DNA from: Sphingomonas_D zeicaulis
GTDB lineage: Bacteria > Pseudomonadota > Alphaproteobacteria > Sphingomonadales > Sphingomonadaceae
Assembly: GCF_050433225.1 (NCBI RefSeq)
Contig: NZ_JBNPXQ010000005.1
Span: forward strand, 310,001-374,000
Direction: 5' to 3'
Length of the DNA stretch: 64,000 nucleotides
Shown: positions 1-8,674 of the stretch, piece by piece
Numbering within the stretch: position 1 is the first letter of the stretch
Layout: the number at the start of each line of letters is the position of its first letter
The notes under the pieces: generated by a model
Told to the model about the DNA's origin: nothing
The model's database searches: none
The model's input: the letters and a program-made list of their open reading frames with translations, nothing else
Program-made: the position numbers and the translations under genes

Positions 1-1655
1 ATCGCCAGCAGCGCGAAGTCGCGGCTCGGATCGGGCGGTGCCAACGTGATCACCGGCCGTGCCTGCGATCCGGCCGGACAACCCGGCGCGTCCCCGCTCC
101 GCTCGAAGCTGGGCTGTTCCGGCAGCAGCGGCGGCGGGCCGTCCCCCTCGATCGCACGGAACCGGCGCAGCCCGTCCACTGCGGCGCATTGGCGCGGATC
201 GAGTGGCTGGATGCCGCTGCCATCGGGCGCGCCCGGCAGCGCGCCGGCCCCGGCCTTCGCAAAAGCCGCGGATGCCGCCGCCGCCGGGTCCGCCGCGACG
301 CCACTCAGCGCCGGCGCGGCACCATCCCCGCCCGACCAGCTCAACCACGAACAGGCGACATCCGGATAGGCGAGCGCAACATGGCTGCTCCCCGCAGCCT
401 GGACCGGCGCCGCGACCACCGGGCTCGCTTCGGGCTCAGGCGTACCCTTGTCGCCACGCGTGGCGCCCCAGGCGAGCAGCCCCAGCGCAAGGGGGGCCGC
501 CAGCAGCGGTGCCCGGCGATGCCAGCGCCGCGCCGGCTTGCGCGGGGCGACAGGAAGCCGGGGGGGAGCGGTGGGGCTTGGCGGGGGAGAAACCGGTGCG
601 AACAGGGTCTTTTCGGGGGGAGCCGGTGTGGCGGCCGGCGGAATGGTTGGCTGCCGTGCGCCGAACCCCAGTCGTCGCCGCCAGTCGGTGGTCGGCGGGC
701 TCACAGCGAGCCCGGTCACGTCGATGGCGTCGAGAGCCTTCAGCACATCGTGCATCGATCGCGTCCGCCGCTTGGGATCGGGGGCGAGCATACCGCCCAG
801 CATCGGCCGCAGCGGATCGGGAATGCCAGCAAGACTGGGCACGTTGCGCCGGCGATCGACCGCCTCCGCCAGCGAATTGCCCATGTCCGCCGCCTCGCCG
901 CGCGCATAAGCGAGCAGCACCAGCGCCACGCTGTAGACGTCGGTCCAAGGCCCGATATCGCGACCGAAATTGCCGAACTGCTCGGGCGCGACATAGCCGA
1001 TCTTGCCGGCGAACCCGTCGCCGATCACGGTCTCGCTGCCGATCGCCAGGCTCTTGGCGATACCGAAATCGATGATCTTCGCAGCCCCGATGCCGGCGTC
1101 CGGGATCAGGATATTGTCAGGCGAGATGTCGCGGTGGATCGCACCTGAGTCGTTCGCCACCGCGAGCGCCTGCGCCATGCGCCGCCCCAACGTCACGACG
1201 TCTGCGAGCGATGCCGGCTTGCGGACCAGCAGCGACGACAGCGGCCGGCCATCGATGAAGTCGGTGACGATATAGGTCGCATCATAGGCGGGGTCGCGCG
1301 CCAGCACGCGATACTGGACGATTGTCGGATGCGACAGCTGCGTCAGGATCCGCGCTTCCTTCCGGAACATCGTCTGGACGCGCGGATCGCTGGCGAGATG
1401 ACGATGGACGACCTTGATCGCGACGCGCTCGTCGGTCTCGACGTTCACGCCCGCGAACACCTGCCCCATCCCGCCGCGGGCCACCGGCCGCTCGACGCGG
1501 TAGATGCCGTTGAGCACTACGCCGACCGTGATCGGGCGTGCCTCGCCATCGCCCGCCGCGCCGGGATAGGAGCCGCCCGAAAGCGAGCCCTGGGGCAACG
1601 AGCCGGTGCCGGGCCGCAGCTCGGTTGCCGGCGCCTCATCATCCTCGCCCGTCAT
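1..1655 (-). CDS. T6SS-associated eukaryotic-type Ser/Thr protein kinase (PpkA-like), C-terminus off the left edge
   Basis: The frame stays open from an ATG at 1655 to the window edge, giving at least 551 codons. An N-terminal kinase domain shows a glycine loop (ARGGMGQVF), a catalytic lysine in VAIK, the loop HRDISPDN, DFG in DFGIAK and the APEQF motif. A proline-rich linker follows, then one hydrophobic segment (LLAAPLALGLLAWG) and a presumably periplasmic Ala/Pro-rich tail. The start overlaps the clpV stop by 4 nt (ATGA), so it is the last visible gene of the T6SS operon. In known systems PpkA-type kinases regulate T6SS assembly post-translationally through Fha proteins; that role here is inferred from family and context. 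No Fha or phosphatase gene is visible, though either could lie beyond the edge. Confidence 0.88.
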   Translation of the reverse strand, partial: MTGEDDEAPATELRPGTGSLPQGSLSGGSYPGAAGDGEARPITVGVVLNGIYRVERPVARGGMGQVFAGVNVETDERVAIKVVHRHLASDPRVQTMFRKEARILTQLSHPTIVQYRVLARDPAYDATYIVTDFIDGRPLSSLLVRKPASLADVVTLGRRMAQALAVANDSGAIHRDISPDNILIPDAGIGAAKIIDFGIAKSLAIGSETVIGDGFAGKIGYVAPEQFGNFGRDIGPWTDVYSVALVLLAYARGEAADMGNSLAEAVDRRRNVPSLAGIPDPLRPMLGGMLAPDPKRRTRSMHDVLKALDAIDVTGLAVSPPTTDWRRRLGFGARQPTIPPAATPAPPEKTLFAPVSPPPSPTAPPRLPVAPRKPARRWHRRAPLLAAPLALGLLAWGATRGDKGTPEPEASPVVAAPVQAAGSSHVALAYPDVACSWLSWSGGDGAAPALSGVAADPAAAASAAFAKAGAGALPGAPDGSGIQPLDPRQCAAVDGLRRFRAIEGDGPPPLLPEQPSFERSGDAPGCPAGSQARPVITLAPPDPSRDFALLA

Positions 1656-4279
1656 TCCGCCGCATCCAGCATCGGCGCAGGCGCCGGACGGCCGATGCGA
1701 TAGGCGAAGCGATCCTCGTCGACGCTGACGCGCAGCGCGATGATCGCATCGCCCTCGGCCTGATGCGTCAGGAACAGCCTGGCGATATCGGGCAGCAACT
1801 GGTTGGTCAGGATCGCATCGATGATCCGTCCGCCCGATGCAGGCTCGGTGCAGCGCGCCACAACGAAGTCGATGACGCTGTCGTCATAGTCCAGTGCCAC
1901 GTCATGGGTGTCGGCGACCCGCCGGCGAATGCGCTCCAACTTCAACCGCACGACCCGATCGAGCATCTCGCGCGACAATGGTCGATAGGGCAGCACGATC
2001 AGCCGGCCGAGCAGCGCCGGCGGGAATGTCTGGAGCAGCGCCGGGCGAACGGCGCCGGCCAGTTCCTCGGGCTCACGCGCGATCTCGCCATTGCCGGTCA
2101 GCGTCGCGATCACGTCGGTGCCGACATTCGAGGTGAGCAGGATCAGCGTGTTGCGGAAGTCGATGTGGCGACCTTCCGAATCCTCCATATAGCCCTTGTC
2201 GAACACCTGGAAGAACATCTCGTGGACGTCGGGATGCGCCTTCTCGACCTCGTCGAGCAGCACCACCGAATAAGGCCGCCGCCTGACCGCCTCGGTCAGC
2301 ACGCCGCCCTGGCCGTAGCCGACATAGCCCGCCGGCGCGCCCTTCAGGGTCGAGACGGTATGCGCCTCCTGAAACTCGCTCATGTTGATGACGATCAGGC
2401 TGTTCTCGTCCGAATGGAGCAGTTCGGCGAGCGCATGCGCGGTTTCGGTCTTGCCGACGCCCGAGGGGCCGCACAGCATGAAAACGCCGACCGGTTTCTC
2501 GGGATCGTCGAGCCCGGCACGACTGGTCTGGATGCGCCGCGCAATCATCTCCAGCGCACCATCCTGCCCGACCACGCGCTGGCGGAGCCGATCCGCGATT
2601 GCGAGCGTGGCACCAATGTCGTCCTTCACCATCCGGCCAACCGGGATGCCCGTCCAGTCCTGCACGACGGCGGCGATGGCCGCTGCATCGACCTCCCCAA
2701 AGACCAGGGGCGCGTCACCCTGAAGCGCGCGAAGCGCGGCAATCGCGGCGTCGAACGCGGCGCCTGCGTCGCTTCCGCTGTCCTCGATCCGCGCCGCGCG
2801 CACCGCCGCGATCAGCCTTTTCTCCTCGGCCCAGCGCGTCTCGAGGACGGCGAGTGCTGCCGCTTCGACGTCCCGCTCCGCCTCCAGGTCAGCGATTGTC
2901 GCGCCATCCGAATAGCGCCCGGCCACCTCGCGCCGTGCGGCCTCGAGTTCGACATCGAGCAGTTCGATGCGGCGGCGGCGATCCTCGACAGCGGCCGGCG
3001 CTCCATGGTGGGAAACAGCCACACGCGCCGCTGCCGTGTCGAGCAGGCTCACCGCCTTGTCGGGAAGCTGGCGCGCATGGATGTAACGCTGCGACAGGTG
3101 GACGGCGGCTTCCACCGCTTCGCTCAGGATCAGAACGTCATGGTGCGCCTCCATCACCGGCCGAACCGATCGCAGCATCGCGATCGCGGTCTCGATATCG
3201 GGCTCTCCGACATGGATCGGCTGGAAGCGACGGGTAAGCGCCGGATCCTTCTCGAAAAACTGACGATACTCGGCCCAGGTCGTCGCCGCGATCGTGCGCA
3301 GCCGGCCGCGCGCAAGCGCCGGCTTCAGCAGATTGGCGGCGTCACCGGTACCGGCCTGCCCGCCTGCGCCGATCAGCGTATGCGCCTCGTCAACGAACAG
3401 GATGATCGGCTGCGCCGCCGTTTCCACTTCGTCGATCACCTGGCGAAGCCGCTTCTCGAACTCCCCCTTCACGCCCGCCCCGGCGGAAAGCAGTCCGATG
3501 TCGAGCGCACGCAGTGCGACGTTCGCCAGTGGCGGCGGTACGTCGCCATCGGCGATGCGCCGGGCGAGCCCCTCGACCACGGCGGTTTTGCCGACCCCGG
3601 CCTCACCGGTGAGGATCGGGTTGTTCTGGCGCCGGCGCAGCAGGATATCGATCATCTGCCGGATCTCGGCATCGCGGCCGATCACCGCATCGATCTCCCC
3701 CTGCCTGGCCTTGGCGGTCAGATCGATCGAGAAGCGCTCCAGCGCCTCCCCTGTCGGGGCCTGCGGCACGGCGTCTCCGGTCATCGCGGCCGGAATGCCC
3801 TGCTCGCTCGACACGGAGACGATCGTTTCCAACTGCTGCTCCAGCCGCTCGGCGACGATCGCGCGGAATGCGGAGGAGATGGCGAACAGCGCGTTGCGCA
3901 ACGTTGGCGTGGTCAGCATCGCCAGCAGCAGGTGTCCGGTGCGAACGCGCCCCTCGCCGAACCGCAGCGACGCGATCAGCCAGCCCTTTTCGATCGCTTC
4001 CTCAATCTGCGGCGAGAAATCGCTGATCGCAGTCGCACCGCGTGGCAGCATGTCCATCGCGCGCACGAGATCGGCCGCCAGCACGGTCTCCGAAACGCCG
4101 AAATGCGCGCGGATCAACGCGACGTCATTCTGCTGGTCCTGCAGCAGCAGCTGCAGCCAGTGGACGAGTTCGACATAGGGATTGCCGCGCATCCGGCAGA
4201 AGGCGGTTGCGCTTTCGATTGACTTGAGCGCGGTGGGGTTGAGCCGCCCGAACAGGGCGGACCGGCTGATGCCCGTCAT
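1652..4279 (-). CDS. tssH: Type VI secretion AAA+ ATPase TssH/ClpV
   Basis: 875 aa, the usual ClpV length. A Clp N-domain covers about residues 1-150. The first AAA+ domain has Walker A GEAGVGKT at 225-232 and Walker B in LFVDEAHTL. A coiled-coil middle domain with many Arg/Glu/Ala residues lies at about 400-520. The second AAA+ domain has Walker A GPSGVGKT near 604 and a C-terminal D2-small domain. ClpV disassembles the contracted TssB/TssC sheath in the cytoplasm so that the apparatus can be recycled. The linkage to tssE, tssF and tssG separates it from housekeeping ClpB. Its ATG overlaps the tssG stop by 4 nt and its stop overlaps the kinase start by 4 nt, so all are probably translationally coupled. 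A long plus-strand frame opposite this gene is an antisense shadow. Confidence 0.95.
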   Translation of the reverse strand: MTGISRSALFGRLNPTALKSIESATAFCRMRGNPYVELVHWLQLLLQDQQNDVALIRAHFGVSETVLAADLVRAMDMLPRGATAISDFSPQIEEAIEKGWLIASLRFGEGRVRTGHLLLAMLTTPTLRNALFAISSAFRAIVAERLEQQLETIVSVSSEQGIPAAMTGDAVPQAPTGEALERFSIDLTAKARQGEIDAVIGRDAEIRQMIDILLRRRQNNPILTGEAGVGKTAVVEGLARRIADGDVPPPLANVALRALDIGLLSAGAGVKGEFEKRLRQVIDEVETAAQPIILFVDEAHTLIGAGGQAGTGDAANLLKPALARGRLRTIAATTWAEYRQFFEKDPALTRRFQPIHVGEPDIETAIAMLRSVRPVMEAHHDVLILSEAVEAAVHLSQRYIHARQLPDKAVSLLDTAAARVAVSHHGAPAAVEDRRRRIELLDVELEAARREVAGRYSDGATIADLEAERDVEAAALAVLETRWAEEKRLIAAVRAARIEDSGSDAGAAFDAAIAALRALQGDAPLVFGEVDAAAIAAVVQDWTGIPVGRMVKDDIGATLAIADRLRQRVVGQDGALEMIARRIQTSRAGLDDPEKPVGVFMLCGPSGVGKTETAHALAELLHSDENSLIVINMSEFQEAHTVSTLKGAPAGYVGYGQGGVLTEAVRRRPYSVVLLDEVEKAHPDVHEMFFQVFDKGYMEDSEGRHIDFRNTLILLTSNVGTDVIATLTGNGEIAREPEELAGAVRPALLQTFPPALLGRLIVLPYRPLSREMLDRVVRLKLERIRRRVADTHDVALDYDDSVIDFVVARCTEPASGGRIIDAILTNQLLPDIARLFLTHQAEGDAIIALRVSVDEDRFAYRIGRPAPAPMLDAAE

Positions 4280-5319
4280 TGCTGTATCTCCTGCATGGCC
4301 GAGGCGCCCGATCGGGGACGACCGCGTAATCTGGTGTCAGTGCGGATGCGCGAGGCGCCCTGATCCGGCGCGAGCCAACTCGTCCATCCGAGCGCACCGC
4401 GGCCGCCGAGCCGCGCGGGCGGTACCAGCGCCTCCGGCAATGCCAGCTCGATTTCCCATTCGAGATGCGGCGGTGCGAATGCCGTCAACGCCTCACAGAG
4501 CGCGGCTGAGCGCTGCCCCCCCGGCAACAGCGCCTCATAATCTCGCAGGCTACCGAGTGTGATGGTGACGCGGAACGCGGCATCCGCCATCGCGACACGT
4601 CCGCCGGCGACGGCGTCCTGCCCGAGCATCGCGAAGCCCTGCCCGAGCCGGGTCCGGTCCTCGGCTTCGATCGACCGCCAGCGCGGCACATATTCAGTCA
4701 GGCGAACCGGCGCGCGCAGCAGGTGAGTTAGGGCGTCCTCCAGCGCCACCGCGCTGCGCCGGCCGACGTAGAGCGCGGCGTAGCGCAGCCTGGCGGCCGC
4801 TGGCAGCGCCGCATCCGCGCGCACGCCGATCGTGGCACCGGTCAGCTCGCCGAGCATTGCAGTCAAGCGGTCGTCCGCCGGACGGTCCGCGCTAACATGT
4901 GGCGCCGCCGCGGCCCAAGCGCGATAGAAAAACTGCAGCATCCGGCCAGCGAGCAGGTCGAGAAAATCCCCGAACGGGCGGCTGGCGGCGTAGCGCTGCT
5001 CATAAGCGGCGAATTCGGTGAGGTGCAGCGGCATCGGCCCCATTGGGCCGGTGAGCCCCAGCCAATGGCCATCGACCCGCCCCTGCCCGGCTTCAACGCC
5101 GACCGCCTCCACCGACGCCGCCGGGAAGGCCATTGCCGGCGGTTGCCGCAACGTGACGAGATCCTGCGCCGGCAGCCGCGCCTCGCCAATGCGCGGCTGG
5201 CCCGGCGCTCGTGCTTCGGCGCCGCGCAGCAGCGCGAACGGCGCATAGCGCGCCGCCGCACCGGCTGCGCGCGCGAGGAAGCTCAGATGGGGCGGCGTCG
5301 GCTCAGGCGCGCTGGCCAT
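4276..5319 (-). CDS. tssG: Type VI secretion baseplate protein TssG
   Basis: 347 aa, the normal size for TssG (VasB/ImpH family). It has the family's conserved LTGPMGPMPLHLTE stretch near residues 90-105, a FLDLLAGRMLQFFYRAW helix, and a C-terminal phage-tail-like part. TssG joins TssE, TssF and TssK in the cytoplasmic baseplate wedge on which the sheath is built. The ATG at 5319 lies 37 nt inside tssF, and the stop overlaps the clpV start (ATGA). Gene order E-F-G-H is the common T6SS arrangement, which supports the call independently of the protein match. Confidence 0.93.
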   Translation of the reverse strand: MASAPEPTPPHLSFLARAAGAAARYAPFALLRGAEARAPGQPRIGEARLPAQDLVTLRQPPAMAFPAASVEAVGVEAGQGRVDGHWLGLTGPMGPMPLHLTEFAAYEQRYAASRPFGDFLDLLAGRMLQFFYRAWAAAAPHVSADRPADDRLTAMLGELTGATIGVRADAALPAAARLRYAALYVGRRSAVALEDALTHLLRAPVRLTEYVPRWRSIEAEDRTRLGQGFAMLGQDAVAGGRVAMADAAFRVTITLGSLRDYEALLPGGQRSAALCEALTAFAPPHLEWEIELALPEALVPPARLGGRGALGWTSWLAPDQGASRIRTDTRLRGRPRSGASAMQEIQQ

Positions 5320-7130
5320 TGCACGATCCTCCCTTCATGAACGCTCTCGAACGCGGTCTGGGTAAAGCTGTTGACCGCGGCGAACTCAGCGAGAAATCGC
5401 TCCACGACCGCGCCGAACAGGAACATGCGCGCACCATCGAAGCTCGCATCGTCCAACCGGATGAGGACGCCCTCGCCGCTGACGAACCCGCTGGCGGCGC
5501 CTGGCGCCCGCCGCATCACCGGCCGGGCATGGATCGCGAGCACGCCATCGATCTGTCGCCGATGCGCCGCATCTTCTGGCCGTGCATAGAGCGCGAGATG
5601 CTCGCGCAGCGCGGAGGCGTCGCCATCCGTGCCGATCAATGCGCTGTAATTGGGCGTCAAATGCGCGATCACGCGCCAGGCGGCATCGCCGATCGCCAGT
5701 GGTGGGCGGGGCCGGGTGGGCGGCACGATCGCCCGCACCGCGCGCACGGGCACGCCGTGGACATGGAAATCGGTGTCGCCACCGAGCCGCAACCGCATCG
5801 GCAGCTCCCGGTTGGTCACCAGCGCCCGCACGCCCAGCTCACGCACGCCGTCCAGCGCCTGCGGATCGCCTGGCGCCGTCAGCCCGATCCAGCTCTCGGT
5901 GCCAAGATAGTCGGTGCGGCGGCGCGCCCGCTGCTCGCGCGTGGACAAGCGGCGATGGCGCAACCGTATGCTGTAGGACAGCGCATGATCCCAGTCGTGG
6001 AGCAGGCCGGCACGATCGTGCAGCGGCGCCACGGGGCGGCCATCCACGGCATCCTCGCCATGCGCCGTTACAGCAAGGATGCGGAACAGTTCGAAGTCAA
6101 GCGGCCGCGCACGATCGGCGACGACGTGCCATTCATGATCGAAACCGCTGACCGCGACACGATCGAGCTGCTTTTCGAACAGATTGATCGCCGGCGCTGC
6201 GAAAAGCCGGAAATTGCCGGCATGAACAGCACCCGCCAATGCCGGCACCGTGCGACGGAAGAACAGCACCACGTCGCAACGATCGGTGCAGCCGGCGAAG
6301 GCTTTCACCAGCCCTTCCAGCGCGACGAAGTGGAAGCGCTGCGGCATCGCGAAATATTCTGCAAGCAGTCGATAGCCGCGGAACGATGGCAGGTTCGCGG
6401 GCAGCAGCGCGTCCTCATCGTCGAAGCCGATCTGCGCCGGCAGCGGCAGCGCCACCCGCGCCGGCCCGTCCGGCCGACCTGCAGACACCGCAACGCAATC
6501 GCCGATGAACTGCCTATACAATTCCCCCGGCACGATCTCGGCGCCGTCCAGATGGATGGGCAGCGATGCGAGCACGAGATCCGCCAGATTGGTGCCCGCC
6601 TGCGCCTCAATGCGCAGCCGCAACCCCGCGCGCGCATCGGCGGGAATATCCGCCGCCAGGCCTGCGAGGCTTGCCGGCGTGGGCAGATATTCCGCCTCGA
6701 CGATCCTGAACGGCCAGAGCGTGACCGGTTGCGCGGTACGGAACACAACCCGCGTGGCCCCTTCGTCCCCTGCCACCGCCTCCAGCTGTGTCCCGCGGTT
6801 GATCGAGACCCCCTCGGCTAGCGCTGCCTCACCGTCCCTGGGTTCGAACGCCACCACGCACATCGACGGCGTCGGCGCGACATAATGTGGCTGCAGCGCC
6901 GAGAGCAGATACTGGGTAAAATCCGGAAACTGGTCGTCCAGCTTCAGCCTGACGCGTGCGCCGAGGAAGGCGACGCCCTCCAGCAGCCGCTCGACGTGCG
7001 GATCGGGTTCGCCGGGCGCATCGAGGCCCAACCGCCCGGCAACCGCTGCATGCTCGATGCCGAACGCACGCGCGGCTTCGCGCAGATAAACCAACTCATC
7101 GTTATAGGCACGGAGCAGCCGGGGATCCAT
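5283..7130 (-). CDS. tssF: Type VI secretion baseplate protein TssF
   Basis: 615 aa, typical for TssF (VasA/ImpG). The N-terminus LLRAYNDELVYLREAARAF and the following LDAPGEPDPHVERLLEGVAFL region match the family's characteristic opening, and the VAFEPRDGEAAL strand is also typical. TssF is the largest wedge protein of the T6SS baseplate. The ATG at 7130 shares one base with the tssE stop (TGATG). A GTG one codon upstream (7133) is possible and would give a 4-nt overlap. The long tssG overlap suggests re-initiation without independent ribosome entry. Confidence 0.94.
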   Translation of the reverse strand: MDPRLLRAYNDELVYLREAARAFGIEHAAVAGRLGLDAPGEPDPHVERLLEGVAFLGARVRLKLDDQFPDFTQYLLSALQPHYVAPTPSMCVVAFEPRDGEAALAEGVSINRGTQLEAVAGDEGATRVVFRTAQPVTLWPFRIVEAEYLPTPASLAGLAADIPADARAGLRLRIEAQAGTNLADLVLASLPIHLDGAEIVPGELYRQFIGDCVAVSAGRPDGPARVALPLPAQIGFDDEDALLPANLPSFRGYRLLAEYFAMPQRFHFVALEGLVKAFAGCTDRCDVVLFFRRTVPALAGAVHAGNFRLFAAPAINLFEKQLDRVAVSGFDHEWHVVADRARPLDFELFRILAVTAHGEDAVDGRPVAPLHDRAGLLHDWDHALSYSIRLRHRRLSTREQRARRRTDYLGTESWIGLTAPGDPQALDGVRELGVRALVTNRELPMRLRLGGDTDFHVHGVPVRAVRAIVPPTRPRPPLAIGDAAWRVIAHLTPNYSALIGTDGDASALREHLALYARPEDAAHRRQIDGVLAIHARPVMRRAPGAASGFVSGEGVLIRLDDASFDGARMFLFGAVVERFLAEFAAVNSFTQTAFESVHEGRIVQWPARLSRRRPI

Positions 7131-7660
7131 CACGCCCCCGACAAGGCGACGGCCCCGGTGTCGATCTCGACATCGGTGCGGACCTCGATATCCATCGCCG
7201 CAAGCGCGGCGCTGATATCTCCCCGGATGATGAACGATACGACATTGGGCCGGGCGTCTTCCTGCGCCGGATCGACGGTGACGCTGTCAGCGGCAATCCG
7301 CGGTTCGAACAGCTGGACCGCGCGCCGCATCTCGTGCGCGCGATCGTCGATCGCCTGGCGGTGGAGCAGCTTGCCGGAGAGGTCGCCGAGGCCATAGTTG
7401 AGAACCGAACTGGTGACCGCCGCGCAACCGTCGAGGCTCTGCGCCGCGGCGAGGTTGGTGGTGTTGAGCAGCCAATGCAGTTCGCGCAGCACGGTGGCGC
7501 GCAACGCCGCCTCGTTGAAGCGCTCCATGCGCGGCGCGCTGTAGACTCGCAGGTTGGAGCGATCGAGCGCGGCGCCGGCACCCGCCGCTTCGCCGCCCCC
7601 ATCGAGCACGGTGCCCGCGGCGAGCTTGTCGAACAGGGTGGGATTGAAGCGGCTGGCCAT
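7130..7660 (-). CDS. tssE: Type VI secretion baseplate protein TssE (gp25-like)
   Basis: 176 aa, the standard size for TssE. It starts with SRFNPTLFDKLA and has the conserved ELHWLLNTTN helix and a C-terminal gp25-like fold around residues 90-170 (LNYGLGDLSG, then RAVQLFEPRI). TssE is the T4 gp25 homologue that nucleates the sheath at the baseplate. It is the first gene of the visible minus-strand T6SS operon. No other tss genes lie upstream: a LysE-type exporter begins the next unit at 7740. TssB, TssC, Hcp, VgrG, TssJ-M and TssA must be beyond the left edge or elsewhere. Confidence 0.92.
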   Translation of the reverse strand: MASRFNPTLFDKLAAGTVLDGGGEAAGAGAALDRSNLRVYSAPRMERFNEAALRATVLRELHWLLNTTNLAAAQSLDGCAAVTSSVLNYGLGDLSGKLLHRQAIDDRAHEMRRAVQLFEPRIAADSVTVDPAQEDARPNVVSFIIRGDISAALAAMDIEVRTDVEIDTGAVALSGA

Positions 7661-7739
7661 GGCGTGGATGTCGGCGGCGCGGGCTGCACGACGATTTCGC
7701 CAAGCCCGCGCTGTGTTACGATTGTCGTAACGCGCGCCG

Positions 7740-8375
7740 TCAGGCGAGCACGCCGCTCGCGAGGCTCACATGGAAGCCGAGCAGGATGAGGACCATGCCG
7801 GTAACCCGATCGAGCCCGGTCATCACTTGCGGACGCTGCAGCGCCGGACGGATCAGTCCTGTCGCCACCGCGAGGAGGATGAACCAACTCGTGGCGATCG
7901 CGACATGCGTCAGGGCGAGGGTAAGGGCCGAACCGCTCGCGTCGTCCCCCGCCGGTACGAATTGCGGCAGCAATGTCAGGTAGAACAGCCCGACCTTGGG
8001 GTTTAGGATGTTGGTCATGAAACCACGCCCCGCCGCTTGGCCGAGCGTTGGCGCACCACGCGCAACAGCGCCCGCCGCGGAAAAAGCGCGGCGCGGGGCG
8101 AGCAGCAGATTGACGCCGAGCCAGCCGAGATAGGCAGCCCCTGCCCATTTGAGCGCAAGAAACAGCATCGGTAACGCGGCGAACAGCGTGCCGACGCCGA
8201 ATGCCGCGGCACTTCCCCAGCACAGACAGCCAAGGCCGATGCCGAAAGCTGCGGCGGCACCATGTCTCGGCCCCTCCGCCGCGGCGGTGCGCAAGACCAT
8301 CGCCGTGTCGAGGCCGGGCGCCATGGTGAGGATCGTCGCCGTTCCGAGGAAGGCGAGAAGCGTGTCGGAATTCAT
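7740..8375 (-). CDS. LysE/RhtB-family amino-acid exporter
   Basis: 211 aa from an ATG at 8375. A longer frame reaches 8459, but its added N-terminus is polar and non-family. Typical features are the first helix LLAFLGTATILTMAPGLDTAMVL with the family TMAPGLD signature, the amphipathic GLGCLCWG stretch, NILNPKVGLFYLTLLPQFV in the middle, and about five to six transmembrane segments in all. These proteins export amino acids, homoserine lactones or related metabolites across the inner membrane; the substrate cannot be read from the sequence. It lies 79 nt upstream of tssE on the same strand, so weak read-through into the T6SS operon is possible, but there is no functional link. Confidence 0.88.
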   Translation of the reverse strand: MNSDTLLAFLGTATILTMAPGLDTAMVLRTAAAEGPRHGAAAAFGIGLGCLCWGSAAAFGVGTLFAALPMLFLALKWAGAAYLGWLGVNLLLAPRRAFSAAGAVARGAPTLGQAAGRGFMTNILNPKVGLFYLTLLPQFVPAGDDASGSALTLALTHVAIATSWFILLAVATGLIRPALQRPQVMTGLDRVTGMVLILLGFHVSLASGVLA

Positions 8376-8674
8376 CTGAGGCTTGTTCCAGTCTGCAGCC
8401 GAGGGCCGATCACCGGACGTGTGCCGGTGGCCCGCTGCATGTTGTTCGCGGCGGGCCATTTGACGGGCGCAGGTTGCGGAATGGCTTCAGGCCGTGCGCA
8501 TGACTGTTTCATTCGTAGCCCGGACGGCACCTGCGGAACATGACAAACGTAACCGTCACCATGATCGATGGCACGGAACTGTAGCGGCACCGACCTATCA
8601 CGCCGGCACAATCGCGGCACCGATCTCGATGACCCGAGCGATGACGCGCGTCCCTTCAAGATGAGTATGCGTAA

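Noticed and set aside
1538..4222. 894-aa plus-strand open frame
   Set aside because: Antisense to clpV; GC-rich coding DNA leaves the opposite frame open. No recognisable domain and Arg/His-rich composition.
5211..6821. 536-aa plus-strand open frame
   Set aside because: Antisense shadow of tssF and tssG with no family features.
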